A stretch of DNA of 64,000 nucleotides, taken from positions 1,240,001 to 1,304,000 of the forward strand of contig NZ_FOIB01000001.1 of the NCBI RefSeq assembly GCF_900111765.1, in the 5' to 3' direction. Positions 18,780-28,121 of the stretch are shown one piece after another; position 1 is the stretch's first letter, and every line of letters begins with the position of its first letter. The notes below the pieces were generated by a model. That model worked only from the letters and a program-made list of their open reading frames with translations, was not told where the DNA came from and did not search any database. Source of the stretch: Myxococcus fulvus. GTDB lineage: Bacteria > Myxococcota > Myxococcia > Myxococcales > Myxococcaceae. A program made the translations under genes and the position numbers.

Positions 18780-19397
18780 TCAGTAGCCCTTCTTGCAACT
18801 GGAGGCCCCCTGCGCGTTGCGCAGGTCGGTGAGCACGCCGGTGGAGACGGCCACGGGCGTGGTGACGGCGGGGGCCCGGACGTTGACGAGCGCCAGCGTC
18901 ATCAGCGCGGCCCGCTCACCCAGCGGGCGCGAGTGGATGGCGGACGGGAAGGCCACGACGATGTCCGACTCGCGTGCTCCCCCGCACTCGCGCATGCCCG
19001 AGAGCGCCTCCGCCTCCCGCTTCAGGAGGTAGACGCAGCTGCCCACCCGGCCATGCAGCCACGTGCCGTCCTCGGTGAGGTCCACCGGCTGGCCGCCGAA
19101 GGTGCCCCAGACGCGGGTGTCGTCCCCCTCGGCCAGCTCCAGCCGTGTGCCCTGCTGGGCCACCGAGCCCGTGAGCAGCTGGTAGTCCCACTGGAGCGCC
19201 ACGGGGTGCCGGCGGTAGCGGCCGTGCAGGCTGTTGCCGGAGATGCTCAGCGTGGAGGTGGGGCCGGTGATGGCGTCTCCCCGCAGGAGCAGGGACTCCT
19301 CGGCGGCGTCTCCCAGCGCGGCGCCCTGGACACCGGTGGTGGCGCAGCCGGTGGCCAGCAGCGAGAGGACAAGGCTCGAGCACAGCGTTCGCTTCAT
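18780..19397 (-). CDS. Hypothetical lipoprotein
   Basis: The protein has 205 residues. The chosen start is the ATG at 19397, after an AGGGGAG site; it gives a lipoprotein signal MKRTLCSSLVLSLLATGC. The frame is open upstream to 19601, but that part is proline-rich out-of-frame noise. The mature protein looks beta-rich, with a WGTFGGQPVDLTEDGTWLHGRVG stretch and a C-terminal SSCKKGY with a cysteine likely to pair with one near the middle. I do not recognise a family. It points toward hpf, convergent. Confidence 0.65.
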   Translation of the reverse strand: MKRTLCSSLVLSLLATGCATTGVQGAALGDAAEESLLLRGDAITGPTSTLSISGNSLHGRYRRHPVALQWDYQLLTGSVAQQGTRLELAEGDDTRVWGTFGGQPVDLTEDGTWLHGRVGSCVYLLKREAEALSGMRECGGARESDIVVAFPSAIHSRPLGERAALMTLALVNVRAPAVTTPVAVSTGVLTDLRNAQGASSCKKGY

Positions 19398-19628
19398 GGC
19401 GGTCGCTCCCCTTTTCGTTTGCTGTCGTGATTCACTGGGGGAAACGGACGCTGGGGGCGGGCATATCGACCCTGGGGACGGGTGGGGAGGGAGACATGGG
19501 GGCGGCCCGTGGTTCCGGTCCCTGACGCGCGGTGAGCGGGGTGGCGCCGGGACGACAGGCGACCCTTGCGCGAATCGAGGGTGAGGAGTAATTGCCGCCA
19601 TCTCAGGAGCGCCAGCGCGGGAGCGTCA

Positions 19629-20090
19629 GTGAGAATCGCCGAGTTCCTCAGCCCCCAAGCCGTCATCGCGGACATGCAGTCGCGGACGAAGCAGGAGGTG
19701 TTGCGCGAGCTGAGCGCCACGTTGGCCCGGGCCCACCCCCCGCTCCTGGAGGAGCGGCTGGTGGAGGTGCTGCGCGAGCGCGAGAAGCTGGGCAGCACCG
19801 GCATCGGCGAGGGGGTGGCCATCCCCCACGGCAAGCTGCCGGGCATGACGCAGCTGCAGGCGGCCTTCGGCGTGTCCCGCGCGGGCGTGGACTTCGAGGC
19901 CATCGACGGCAAGCCCACCCACCTGTTCTTCGCCCTCGTGGCCCCAGAGAACAGCGCCGGCGTGCACCTGAAGGCCCTGGCCCGCATCTCCCGGCTCTTC
20001 AAGAACCCCCGCTTCCGGGCCGCCATCCTCGAGGCGCCCACGACCGCGGAAATCCACGCGCTCATCATCCAGGAAGACGCCCGGCCCTGA
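19629..20090 (+). CDS. ptsN: PTS IIA-like nitrogen regulatory protein
   Basis: The protein has 153 residues and starts at the GTG at 19629 after a GGGAG site. It is an EIIA-Ntr/mannitol-type domain. The phosphorylated histidine is His67 in VAIPHGKLPGM, and the flanking EKLGSTGIGEG and FFALVAPE.SAGVHLKAL blocks are typical. It belongs to the PTS-Ntr phosphorelay, which signals nitrogen and carbon status and affects potassium transport and sigma-54-linked processes. Its genetic association with rpoN and hpf is widespread; here it lies 4.7 kb from rpoN. EI-Ntr and NPr are not in the window. Confidence 0.92.
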   Translation: MRIAEFLSPQAVIADMQSRTKQEVLRELSATLARAHPPLLEERLVEVLREREKLGSTGIGEGVAIPHGKLPGMTQLQAAFGVSRAGVDFEAIDGKPTHLFFALVAPENSAGVHLKALARISRLFKNPRFRAAILEAPTTAEIHALIIQEDARP

Positions 20091-20112
20091 GCGCCGGGCC
20101 CGGGGGGACACC

Positions 20113-20958
20113 ATGGACGTGGTGCTGCGGCCCATCAACGACGCGTTCTTCCACGAGCAGGTGCTCCCGTTCCTCACGCGCGCCATGGGCGACGCCAGCG
20201 GGGCCCTGGAGTCGCTGATGGAGCAGTTGGGGGACGGCCAGTCGCGCATGCTGTGCGAGCGCATGCTGGCGACGTCGGTGCCCGGCGGCCTGGGCTCGGT
20301 GGACGCGGACCCCTGGGCGGACCTGGTGGACCGGCTCGCCTTCCAGCCGTGGAAGGCGGGGCCCATGGGCTGGGAGGTGGATGCCCGCCACGCGGGGTAC
20401 GCGGACGCCTGGGACGAGGCGCTGCACCTGTCGCTGATGCTGGAGGAGGCCCACTACCCCTACTGGGACAACCGGACGTCCCGCGAGGTGCGCGACGGCT
20501 TCCGCCTGCGGCCGCTGGCGGACGTGGGGCTGGCCTCGCTGCTGGCGGGGCAGTGGGACCCCTTCCCGGAGTTCCCCCCGGACCGCGTCTTCGTCACCCA
20601 GGGCCGGGGCGAGTACTTCCCCAACGAGCGCTTCGCCTTCGCGGACTGGGCCTGGCGCCCGGCGCGCGCGGTGGCGCACTGGCAGGTGAACCTGCCGCGC
20701 AAGCTGGAGCGGCTGCTGACACGCGAGCAGGAGCGCATGAAGCTGCCGTCGTTGCCGGAGCGTGACGAGGTGCTCGCCTACTGGCTGGGCAAGCAGGCAC
20801 AACCGCCGCCGCTGACGGTGGCCTTCTCCGGGCTGGGGCCGCGCGCGGCGAACTGGATTCGAGAGCTGGGCGCGCTCACCGGCCACATCCGTCAGGCGGC
20901 CCTGTCGAAGCAGGGCCTCGCGGCGCTCGTCACCAAGGGCACTTCCGTCCGCATCTAG
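20113..20958 (+). CDS. Hypothetical protein
   Basis: The protein has 281 residues and begins at an ATG 3 nt after a run of six G (CGGGGGGAC). It has no signal peptide or membrane helix, so it is probably cytosolic. It is rich in Trp, Pro and acidic residues in the middle ([17 protein letters not shown]) and has a helical C-terminal part. I do not recognise a family. It starts 22 bp after ptsN and may be co-transcribed with it. Its stop codon overlaps the stop of the convergent dtd gene within a shared CTAG. Confidence 0.7.
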   Translation: MDVVLRPINDAFFHEQVLPFLTRAMGDASGALESLMEQLGDGQSRMLCERMLATSVPGGLGSVDADPWADLVDRLAFQPWKAGPMGWEVDARHAGYADAWDEALHLSLMLEEAHYPYWDNRTSREVRDGFRLRPLADVGLASLLAGQWDPFPEFPPDRVFVTQGRGEYFPNERFAFADWAWRPARAVAHWQVNLPRKLERLLTREQERMKLPSLPERDEVLAYWLGKQAQPPPLTVAFSGLGPRAANWIRELGALTGHIRQAALSKQGLAALVTKGTSVRI

Positions 20959-21422
20959 GCCTTGGGCGCGCCGGCGGTGCTCCCGGGGCTCTCCAAGATG
21001 AGCGTGACGGGTCCGTCGTTGACGAGCGCCACCTTCATGTCCGCGGCGAAGATGCCGGTGCCCACGGACAGGCCGCGCTGACGCAGGGCCTCGCAGGTCT
21101 TCTCGTACAGGGCCTTGGCCACGGTGGGCTCCATGGCGTCGATGAAGCTGGGGCGCCGGCCTTTGCGTGCGTCGCCGTAGAGCGTGAACTGGCTGACGAC
21201 GATGAGCTGCCGCGAGGTGTCCTCCAGCGACAGGTTCATCTTGCCGGCCGCGTCCTCGAAGATGCGCAGGGTGGCGAGCTTCTCCACCATCCAGGCCACG
21301 TCCGCCTCGGTATCGCCCTTGCCCACGCCCAGCAGCACCAGCAGCCCCGGGCCGATGTCGCTCACCTTCTGCCCGTCCACCGTCACCGACGCTTCCAGCA
21401 CCCGCTGCACCACCGCACGCAT
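20955..21422 (-). CDS. dtd: D-aminoacyl-tRNA deacylase
   Basis: The protein has 155 residues. The start [17 protein letters not shown] is the standard DTD N-terminus, so upstream in-frame codons are not used. The active-site motif [17 protein letters not shown] and the Gly-cisPro-type motif near the C-terminus ([12 protein letters not shown]) are present. DTD hydrolyses D-amino acids and glycine from mischarged tRNAs. It is the second tRNA-proofreading enzyme in the window, after the YbaK-like protein. It ends in a CTAG shared with the opposing gene. Confidence 0.95.
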   Translation of the reverse strand: MRAVVQRVLEASVTVDGQKVSDIGPGLLVLLGVGKGDTEADVAWMVEKLATLRIFEDAAGKMNLSLEDTSRQLIVVSQFTLYGDARKGRRPSFIDAMEPTVAKALYEKTCEALRQRGLSVGTGIFAADMKVALVNDGPVTLILESPGSTAGAPKA

Positions 21423-21637
21423 CGAACTTTCCTCCCAGGGCCGATTGTCCACCGACGACTGTCAGGGGCGCGTGGCATCTTGCGCCCTTGGATTATGAAA
21501 AGAAGTCCACATGCCAGGGCGGCCAATTTGTTCTTGGCGGTAGAGCGAGCGCCCAGCCGTGGACTCCCGCACCCCCTCTCCCTTGCCGTGGTTTCACGCG
21601 ATTCACCATAATGGCCGCCGACTTCCCCGGAGCGTGC

Positions 21638-23908
21638 GTGCAGGTTCTTCGAGCCAGACACCTCTTGGCCGCGACGGCCATCGTTTCCCTGCTGCTTCCC
21701 CCTGGTGCCCTGGCGGCGCCGCCCTCCGCCGAGAAGCGCGCGGACCGCGAGGCGTTGCGCGCGGCGCTGCTCGAGGTGCTCCAGCGCGCCCCGCTCAAGG
21801 TGAGCCGGGTGGGCGTGCACATGCAGAGCCTGGATGACGGCGCGGTGGTGTTCACCCACAACGCGGACGAGCTGCTCAACCCCGCGTCCAACGTGAAGCT
21901 CGTCACGTCCGCGGCGGCGCTGGCGACGCTCGGGCCGGAGTTCCGCTACGAGACGGAGTTCCTCGTGGACCCGGAGCTGGGCGCGGACGGCAAGGTGAAG
22001 ACGCTTTACGTGCGCGGCAAGGGCGACCCGTCCGTCACCACCGAGCGGCTGTGGGGCATGGTGTCGGAGCTGTGGCACGTGGGCGTGCGCGAGGTGGGCG
22101 AAATCGTCGTGGACGACTCGTGGTTCGACGCCGAGCGCACGCCGCCCGGGTATGACCAGGAGGATTCGGACCGGGCGTACATGGCGCCCACGGGCGCGCT
22201 GAGCCTCAACTGGAACGCGGCGGCCATCTACCTGCGGCCCGGCGCGAGCGCGGGCGCCAAGGGCGTGGTGGAGATGGAGCCGCCCAGCGACTACTTCATC
22301 GTCGACAACCAGCTCTCCACGGGAGCGCGCCGGGCGCGGCGGGTGTCGGTGACGTCGGACCCGGTGGGTCCGCAGCAGAAGATTGTCGTGCGCGGGCAGG
22401 TGCCGCCCGAGCGCGGTGGCGCGGTGAGTGTCTGGAAGAAGATCGACAACCCGCCCATGTACTTCGGCCAGACGCTCAAGCAGCTGCTCAACACGCGGGG
22501 CGTGAAGGCGAAGGGCAAGGTGCGCGCGGGGGCGACGCCGTCGCGTGCCCGGGCGGTGTACGTGGCGCAGTCGGACACATTCGACGTGCTGCTCAAGCGG
22601 CTCAACAAGCTCTCCAGCAACTTCGTCGCCGAGCAGCTGCTCAAGACGATGGGCGCGGAGGGGCGTGGTCAGCCGGGCACCTTCACCAAGGGCGTGGAGG
22701 TGGTGGAGCAGTTCCTGGAGCGCGACGTGGGCATCCAGCGCGGCACGTACGTGATGAAGAACGGCAGCGGGCTGAACGACGCGAACCGCTTCTCCGCCAC
22801 GCAGCTCAACAAGCTCCTGCGCTACATGTACGAGCGCTTCCCGTTCGCGCCGGAGTACCTGTCCTCGGTGCCCATCGCGGGCAAGGACGGCACGCTCAAG
22901 TACCGCTTCGAGGGCAGCGACGCGGTGGGCCGGCTTCGCGCGAAGACGGGCACGCTGGAGGGTGTGTCCGCGCTGAGCGGCTACGTGACGAGCGCGGGCG
23001 GTGAGCGCTTCTCGTTCTCGATGATGGTGAACGACTTCGCGGGCCGGGCGGGTCCCATCGTCGCGGGGCTGGACGCGCTGGGCGCGGCGGTGGCGGCCAC
23101 GGGCTCCAGCCTGGGGCCCTCGAGCGGGGTGGCCTCGCTGGCGGACGGTGGCAAGGCGGCGGGCGCCATTGGCGACGTGGCCTCGCGCGTGAAGACGTAC
23201 CTGGAGCTGGGCCGGCAGCGGGACCCGCGCAACCTGGGCTTCCTGCGCACGGCGTGGCGCAGCGAGAGGGACCCGGCGGTGCGCGCGGTGCTGGCGGAGG
23301 GCCTGTACCAGTCCAACCCGCACGACTACCTGGGCGCGCGCACGTTGCTGGACAGCTACTCGGCGGGCAGTGACGTGTATGGCCGGCTGAGGGAGGTGGC
23401 GCGGGTGCTGGCGGTGGAGGTGCCGGGCGTCACGAGCATGGTGGAGCTGGCGGCCGGTGGGAACACGGAGGCGCTGGCGCGGGTGCTGGAGCTCGCGGGC
23501 GCCACGGGCGCGGATGCCACGGCGCAGGGCGAGATGTCGGTGGCCCTGGGCGAGGTGGCTCGCACGGCGCCGGAGGAGCTGGTGGTGGCGCTGCGCGCGG
23601 CGTCGGCGTCGGACCGCGAGGCGTCCACGACGCTGCTGTCCCGGGCGCTGGCGCAGGCCGGCCAGGCGGACCATCCGTTCTGGAAGTCGCTGCGCAAGCT
23701 GGTGGGCGCGGCGGACCCGCAGGTGGCGACGTTCGCCAAGGGCCTGGACTCGACGCTGTCGCAGAAGGTGGCGGAGGCCAAGGCCCGCCCGGTGGAGGGC
23801 GCGCCGGTGCAGGTGGTGGCTCCGGCGGGCACGCCGCCTCCGGCGTCCTCGAAGCCCCAGGGCAGCGCCCCCGAGGCCCGCACCGCCGAGACGCATCCGG
23901 GCGGGTAG
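21638..23908 (+). CDS. dacB: D-alanyl-D-alanine carboxypeptidase/endopeptidase, PBP4-like (S13), with long C-terminal extension
   Basis: The protein has 756 residues from the GTG at 21638, which has GGAG 5 nt upstream and gives a compact signal peptide (MQVLRARHLLAATAIVSLLL...ALA); an ATG at 21611 is an alternative. The three penicilloyl-serine motifs are present: SNVK (Ser84, Lys87), SSN (326-328) and KTG (436-438). Domain insertions between the first two motifs match PBP4. The enzyme trims or cleaves peptidoglycan peptides in the periplasm. Residues of about 480-756 form an Ala-rich helical extension that ordinary PBP4 proteins lack, ending in a Pro-rich tail. It stands alone in its transcription unit. 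Confidence 0.9.
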   Translation: MQVLRARHLLAATAIVSLLLPPGALAAPPSAEKRADREALRAALLEVLQRAPLKVSRVGVHMQSLDDGAVVFTHNADELLNPASNVKLVTSAAALATLGPEFRYETEFLVDPELGADGKVKTLYVRGKGDPSVTTERLWGMVSELWHVGVREVGEIVVDDSWFDAERTPPGYDQEDSDRAYMAPTGALSLNWNAAAIYLRPGASAGAKGVVEMEPPSDYFIVDNQLSTGARRARRVSVTSDPVGPQQKIVVRGQVPPERGGAVSVWKKIDNPPMYFGQTLKQLLNTRGVKAKGKVRAGATPSRARAVYVAQSDTFDVLLKRLNKLSSNFVAEQLLKTMGAEGRGQPGTFTKGVEVVEQFLERDVGIQRGTYVMKNGSGLNDANRFSATQLNKLLRYMYERFPFAPEYLSSVPIAGKDGTLKYRFEGSDAVGRLRAKTGTLEGVSALSGYVTSAGGERFSFSMMVNDFAGRAGPIVAGLDALGAAVAATGSSLGPSSGVASLADGGKAAGAIGDVASRVKTYLELGRQRDPRNLGFLRTAWRSERDPAVRAVLAEGLYQSNPHDYLGARTLLDSYSAGSDVYGRLREVARVLAVEVPGVTSMVELAAGGNTEALARVLELAGATGADATAQGEMSVALGEVARTAPEELVVALRAASASDREASTTLLSRALAQAGQADHPFWKSLRKLVGAADPQVATFAKGLDSTLSQKVAEAKARPVEGAPVQVVAPAGTPPPASSKPQGSAPEARTAETHPGG

Positions 23909-24450
23909 CCGAGCCTCGCGCCTCCGCGCGCCCCTCTTCCGCGCCTCGTTGTCGAGAGGCGCCTGGGCGCGTGGCCTTGAGGTGTTGCTGCGGCGCGCAT
24001 CGCCAAGCCGCACTCGGGCGGCGATGTCGTGCCGCCCATCCCGTGCCTCGAAGCATCCGGACGGGTGGGTTTCACGTGCTGTCGGGATTGGGCCCCCGAG
24101 CCTCACGTCGCCGAGGGACATCGCTGTGCGGGAGTCCCCGGTGCATGATTCCGGTCTGGCTCCGCCGCGCGGCGCTCGGGGCTCACCCACGCCCTGGTTC
24201 GCCTGGAGGGCACCCCCCGTGCGCCGAGCCCTCGGGTTCGAGCCCGGGTGGGCCCCTCCCGCACCCGTCAGGTCCTGTCTGCTCGCCTGGGGCGCTGTCG
24301 CCCGGGCGGGCCCCGTGCCGCGGTCCGCCTTCTGGAAATGTCAGGGCGCACTGCTATACGTGGAAGGCAACCTGCCAGGGCTGATGCCCGGCGGGCCCGT
24401 AGCCCCCCCGTGGTGGGGGGGTACTCGACGAAAAGGAAGAGGGAGCAGTC
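23909..24450. other. Gene-free stretch upstream of ssb
   Basis: These 542 bases hold no supportable gene; the open frames are GC-driven shadows. A 14-bp sequence at 23893-23906 recurs with one mismatch at 24053-24066. TATACG at 24355-24360 is the best -10-like hexamer for ssb, without a convincing -35. A C7/G7 hairpin listed separately lies in the probable ssb leader. Confidence 0.5.
24403..24421 (+). promoter_or_regulatory. C7/G7 hairpin in the probable ssb leader
   Basis: Seven C (24403-24409), the loop GTGGT, and seven G (24415-24421) form a perfect, very stable stem. It lies 29 bp before the ssb start, just ahead of the purine-rich AAGGAAGAGGGAG ribosome-binding region. It could pause transcription, protect the mRNA or modulate translation. 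Confidence 0.5.
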
Positions 24451-24951
24451 ATGGCAGGAGGCGTGAACAAGGTCATCCTCATCGGCAACCTGGGTGCGGA
24501 CCCCGAAGTGCGGTTCACCCCGGGAGGTCAGGCGGTCGCGAACTTCCGCATCGCGACCAGCGAGAGCTGGACCGACAAGAACGGCCAGAAGCAGGAGCGG
24601 ACCGAGTGGCACCGCATCGTCGTCTGGGGAAAGCTCGCGGAGCTCTGCGGCGAGTACCTGAAGAAGGGACGGCAGTGCTACGTCGAGGGCCGCCTGCAGA
24701 CGCGCGAGTGGACCGACAAGGAGAACCGCAAGAACTACACGACCGAGGTCGTGGCCAACGCGGTGACGTTCCTGGGCGGCCGTGACGCCGGGGACAACAT
24801 GGGCAATGGCGGCGGTGGTGGCGGGCGCCGGAACTTCGGCTCGCAGCCGCGCGGCGGCGACAACAACGACTACGGCCAGCCGCCTCCGATGGATGACGGC
24901 ATGGGCGGTGGCAGCAGCGGCGGCAACAACGAGGACGACATCCCGTTCTGA
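24451..24951 (+). CDS. ssb: Single-stranded DNA-binding protein
   Basis: The protein has 166 residues, the usual size. The OB-fold begins with [21 protein letters not shown], followed by [21 protein letters not shown] and [11 protein letters not shown] Gly/Asn-rich flexible tail ends in the acidic tip EDDIPF that recruits replication and repair partners. It coats single-stranded DNA in replication, recombination and repair. It is a single-gene unit here: a strong terminator follows and the next gene is convergent. Confidence 0.97.
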   Translation: MAGGVNKVILIGNLGADPEVRFTPGGQAVANFRIATSESWTDKNGQKQERTEWHRIVVWGKLAELCGEYLKKGRQCYVEGRLQTREWTDKENRKNYTTEVVANAVTFLGGRDAGDNMGNGGGGGGRRNFGSQPRGGDNNDYGQPPPMDDGMGGGSSGGNNEDDIPF

Positions 24952-24997
24952 GCCCTGTCTGGCCTCCGGCCACTCGGGTCGGACACCCCAGAAGCGA

Positions 24998-25042
24998 ACC
25001 GGCCGCTCCCCGGAAGGACTCGGGGGCGGCCGGTGTGCTTTT
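24998..25042 (+). terminator. Intrinsic terminator after ssb
   Basis: ACCGGCCGCTCCC (24998-25010) pairs with GGGGGCGGCCGGT (25022-25034) as a 13-bp stem with one G-T pair and an 11-nt loop. GTGC and TTTT follow. This is one of the clearest terminators in the window, and it also separates the convergent sdhC. Confidence 0.85.
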
Positions 25043-25101
25043 CGAGACGTGTGGACCGCGGGACGGGCACCCCTCGCGGAGTGCCCGGTGAGGCAGGGGG
25101 C

Positions 25102-25779
25102 CTAGTGAGCCGCGGGCCCGAGGGCCCCGCCCGCCTGGTACAGCGCGTAGATGGCGCTCCAGGCCATCGCCGTCAGCAGCAGGAAGATGATGATGGAGAC
25201 CGGCTCGAAGCGGCGCATGGCGCGCTCGGAGCCCAACAGGCCCCAGCCCATGGCGAAGCCCTGGAGGCCGTTGGCCAGGTGGTACGCGGTGCCAATCGTG
25301 CCCAGCAGGTAGACGACGAGCGTGGGGCCGTGGAAGTGCATCTCCCGGGCGATGTCCTCGAACAGCTCCGGGTGCCCCAGCAGCAGGCGCGGGCGCAGGA
25401 AGGCCAGCCAGATGTGGGCGCCCAGGAAGGCGAGCACGCCCAGGGCGCTGACGCGCTGGAGGATGTACTTGAAGTTGCCGTAGTTGTTGTACCGGTTGTT
25501 GTTGGGCCGGAAGCTGAAGAGCCGCACCAGGCCCCAGCCCGTGTGGAACAGCAGCGGCAGCATCACGATGATGAACGTGAGCGCCTGGGCATAGGGGTTG
25601 GAGTACGTGGTGACGGACTTCTGCCACGCGTCGCCGCCATTGAAGGCGGACAGGTTGTCCCACAGGTGGTTGACGACCCAGAAGCTCAGGGGCACCACCG
25701 CGAGGAACGAGCCCAGGCGGGACTTGAGGAGCGGAGTCTTCGTTGCAACGGCGTCGGCGGTGGCGGCCTGGGTGCTCAT
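25102..25779 (-). CDS. sdhC: Succinate dehydrogenase cytochrome b subunit (b558 family)
   Basis: The protein has 225 residues from the ATG at 25779 with GGAG upstream. It has five predicted membrane helices. Histidines that could bind haem lie in NHLW, FHTGWG, GAHIW, HFHGP and AYHLANG. It resembles the single large membrane anchor of succinate:menaquinone reductases, which carries two haems b. The flavoprotein (sdhA) and iron-sulphur (sdhB) genes that normally follow sdhC are absent: ssb lies downstream on the opposite strand. A -10-like TATAAA lies on the minus strand at 25861-25856. Confidence 0.88.
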   Translation of the reverse strand: MSTQAATADAVATKTPLLKSRLGSFLAVVPLSFWVVNHLWDNLSAFNGGDAWQKSVTTYSNPYAQALTFIIVMLPLLFHTGWGLVRLFSFRPNNNRYNNYGNFKYILQRVSALGVLAFLGAHIWLAFLRPRLLLGHPELFEDIAREMHFHGPTLVVYLLGTIGTAYHLANGLQGFAMGWGLLGSERAMRRFEPVSIIIFLLLTAMAWSAIYALYQAGGALGPAAH

Positions 25780-25924
25780 CGTTTCTCCAGCGATGGCGCG
25801 CGGGCAGGTGGCCGCGCCCCAGCTCAAGGTCAGGTGACTGACTGTCGGTCGGCGGTTTATAGCCGTTCCGGCCACGACGCTGGATTTCTTCCGCACCTCG
25901 GCATCCCAGCCTTCGCGCATGGAG

Positions 25925-25944
25925 GCATAAGCCTGGACTTATGC
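25925..25944. promoter_or_regulatory. Inverted repeat between sdhC and hslO, candidate operator
   Basis: GCATAAG-CCTGGA-CTTATGC is a perfect 7-6-7 inverted repeat in the divergent intergenic region, about 65 bp upstream of the sdhC -10-like element and 100 bp upstream of the hslO start. It is AT-rich for this genome. The binding factor is unknown. Confidence 0.45.
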
Positions 25945-26044
25945 GTCACCCCGGCCGGGCCTGCTGCCGGGCCGGCATGCGACGGGGCGTCCGCCTTCTG
26001 ACGTTGGCGGGCACGCCCGGCTCGGGCACGCTACTCGCCCTGTC

Positions 26045-26935
26045 ATGTCCGATGAGCTCGTCAGTGGATTGCTGAAGAAGTCCGATGTCCGCGTGGTGCT
26101 GGCCCTCACCACGGAGCTGTCCCGCCAGGCCCGGGCCACCCACCACACCGCCCCGGCCGCCGCGGCGCTCCTGTCCCAGTCCCTCACCGCCGCCGCCCTG
26201 CTGGGCGCCCTCCAGAAGGGCGAGTCCCGCGTCAACCTCCAGCTCGAGTGCGACGGCCCCCTGCGCGGCCTCTTCGTGGACGGCGACACGTCCGGCCTGG
26301 TGCGGGGCTACGTGAAGAACACGCTCGTGGAGTACACGGGCAGTGACGACCAGTACCACTGGCGTCCCGTGCTGGGGAACAAGGGCTTCCTCTCCGTGCT
26401 GCGTGATTTGGGCGGCGGCGAGCACTACCGCTCCTCCGTGGAGCTGGAGCGCTTCGACCTGGCGGGCGATTTGGAGCGCTACTTCTACCAATCCGACCAG
26501 CTCCCCTCGCACGTGGTGCTCGCGCAACTGCCCGCCGAGGTGGGCGGCAAGCCGGAGTCGCTGGGCATCGTCGCGGGCCTGCTCGTCCAGCCTCTGCCCA
26601 ACGCCGACCTGGAGGTCTTCCAGGCGCTCGGTGAGCGGCTGCGTCGTGACGCGGAAGGCGCCCTGCGGGCACATGCCCCGGCGGGGGCGTCCGCGGTGCT
26701 GCGGGCGCTGCTGCCGGAGGCGGACTTCGAGGTGATGGCCCGCTATCCGCTGCGCTTCGGCTGCTCGTGCAGCGAGGACCGGGTGAAGCGCGCGCTGCTC
26801 GCCATGGGGCGCGAGGAGCTCCAGGACCTGCTGGAGAAGGAAGGGCAGGCTGAAGCAACGTGTCAATTCTGCACGACGCGCTATGTCATTCCAGGAGATG
26901 AAATTCGGCGCATGTTGGAGAGCGGCTCGGTTTGA
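26045..26935 (+). CDS. hslO: Redox-regulated chaperone Hsp33
   Basis: The protein has 296 residues. The four zinc-binding cysteines are present as CSC (Cys240, Cys242) and CQFC (Cys273, Cys276). On oxidation the zinc is lost and the protein becomes a holdase for unfolding proteins in the cytosol. The N-terminal substrate-binding domain shows [21 protein letters not shown] and [22 protein letters not shown]. It is divergent from sdhC, and leucine dehydrogenase follows 34 bp later, possibly in the same transcript. Confidence 0.95.
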   Translation: MSDELVSGLLKKSDVRVVLALTTELSRQARATHHTAPAAAALLSQSLTAAALLGALQKGESRVNLQLECDGPLRGLFVDGDTSGLVRGYVKNTLVEYTGSDDQYHWRPVLGNKGFLSVLRDLGGGEHYRSSVELERFDLAGDLERYFYQSDQLPSHVVLAQLPAEVGGKPESLGIVAGLLVQPLPNADLEVFQALGERLRRDAEGALRAHAPAGASAVLRALLPEADFEVMARYPLRFGCSCSEDRVKRALLAMGREELQDLLEKEGQAEATCQFCTTRYVIPGDEIRRMLESGSV

Positions 26936-26969
26936 CTTGGGTGCGTGGCCTCGGTAGAGGCCGCGCGCC

Positions 26970-28001
26970 ATGAGTTACTTCACGCAACTGCTCGAAGGCG
27001 GCTACGAAGCCGTCCATCTGCTCAGCGATTCCCGCACGGGACTTCGCGCCATCGTGGGAATGCACAACACGCGACTCGGCCCTGGGCTGGGTGGCACGCG
27101 CGCCCTGTCCACGTACACCAGCGAGGAGGAGGCCGTCGCGGACGCGCTCCGGCTGGCGCGCGGGATGACGTACAAGGCGGCGCTCGCGGGCCTGCCGCAC
27201 GGAGGTGGCAAGGCGGTCATCATGCTGCCCCGGGGCAACTTCGACCGGGCGAAGCTGTTCGAGTCCTTCGGTCGCGCGGTGGAGTCGCTCGGCGGTCGCT
27301 ACATCACCACCGAGGACAGCGGCACCAGCACCGACGACATGGAGCACGTGCGCAAGCACACCAAGAACGTCGTCGGCCTGAAGGAGCGCAGCGGAGACCC
27401 GTCGCCCGTCACGGCGTACGGCGTGGCGCGCGCCATGGAGGCCACGGCCAAGCACGTCTTCGGCAGCGCGGACCTCAAGGGCCTGCGCGTCACCGTGCTG
27501 GGCGTGGGCCACGTGGGCATGTACCTGGTGAAGGAGCTGCACGAGCGCGGCGCCCACATCTGGGTGAGCGACATCAACGCGGCCAGCGTGGAGCATGCGG
27601 TGAAGCAGTACGGCGCCACGGCGGTGGACGCGGACACCCTGCACCGCATGGAGGCGGACGTGTACGCCCCCTGCGCGCTGGGCGGCGCCATCAACGACAC
27701 CACGCTGCCCATGCTCAAGGTGAAGGCGGTGTGTGGAGCAGCCAACAATCAGCTGCTCACCATGCGCCACGGCGAGCAGCTGGCCAGCCGGGGCATCCTG
27801 TACGTGCCCGACTACGCGGCCAACGCAGGCGGCCTCATCAACGTCGCCCAGGAGTGGGCGGGGTATGACCGGGAGAAGGCGTACGCCCGGGCGGCGAACA
27901 TCTTCGACACCATCGACACCGTGCTGCGGCGCGCGAAGGAGTCGGGTCTGCGCCCCGAGCAGGTCGCGGACCGCATGGTGGAAGAGAAGCTCCAGGCCTG
28001 A
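26970..28001 (+). CDS. ldh: Leucine (branched-chain amino acid) dehydrogenase
   Basis: The protein has 343 residues. It catalyses reversible NAD-dependent oxidative deamination of leucine, valine or isoleucine to the 2-oxo acid. The catalytic region [14 protein letters not shown] ... [11 protein letters not shown] carries the substrate lysines; the coenzyme domain has [17 protein letters not shown], and [14 protein letters not shown] and [13 protein letters not shown] follow. In M. xanthus branched-chain amino acids are precursors of iso-branched fatty acids used in lipids and developmental signalling. A phenylalanine or valine dehydrogenase is possible, since specificity residues cannot be judged by eye. 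Confidence 0.9.
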   Translation: MSYFTQLLEGGYEAVHLLSDSRTGLRAIVGMHNTRLGPGLGGTRALSTYTSEEEAVADALRLARGMTYKAALAGLPHGGGKAVIMLPRGNFDRAKLFESFGRAVESLGGRYITTEDSGTSTDDMEHVRKHTKNVVGLKERSGDPSPVTAYGVARAMEATAKHVFGSADLKGLRVTVLGVGHVGMYLVKELHERGAHIWVSDINAASVEHAVKQYGATAVDADTLHRMEADVYAPCALGGAINDTTLPMLKVKAVCGAANNQLLTMRHGEQLASRGILYVPDYAANAGGLINVAQEWAGYDREKAYARAANIFDTIDTVLRRAKESGLRPEQVADRMVEEKLQA

Positions 28002-28121
28002 GGGCCGTGAGGTCCCCACCGCCTCGTGGGTCCATGAGGTGGTGGGGATGTGAGCGGGGATGTGGCCAGGGCGCGCGCCTCGGGGTATGACGGGGCCGCA
28101 CTTCAGCCGGAGCTCACCGCC

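Noticed and set aside
24233..24251. GGTTCGAG motif with flanking GC pairs, resembling a tRNA T-arm upstream of ssb
   Set aside because: No matching acceptor stem, D-arm or anticodon arm can be drawn around it on either strand.
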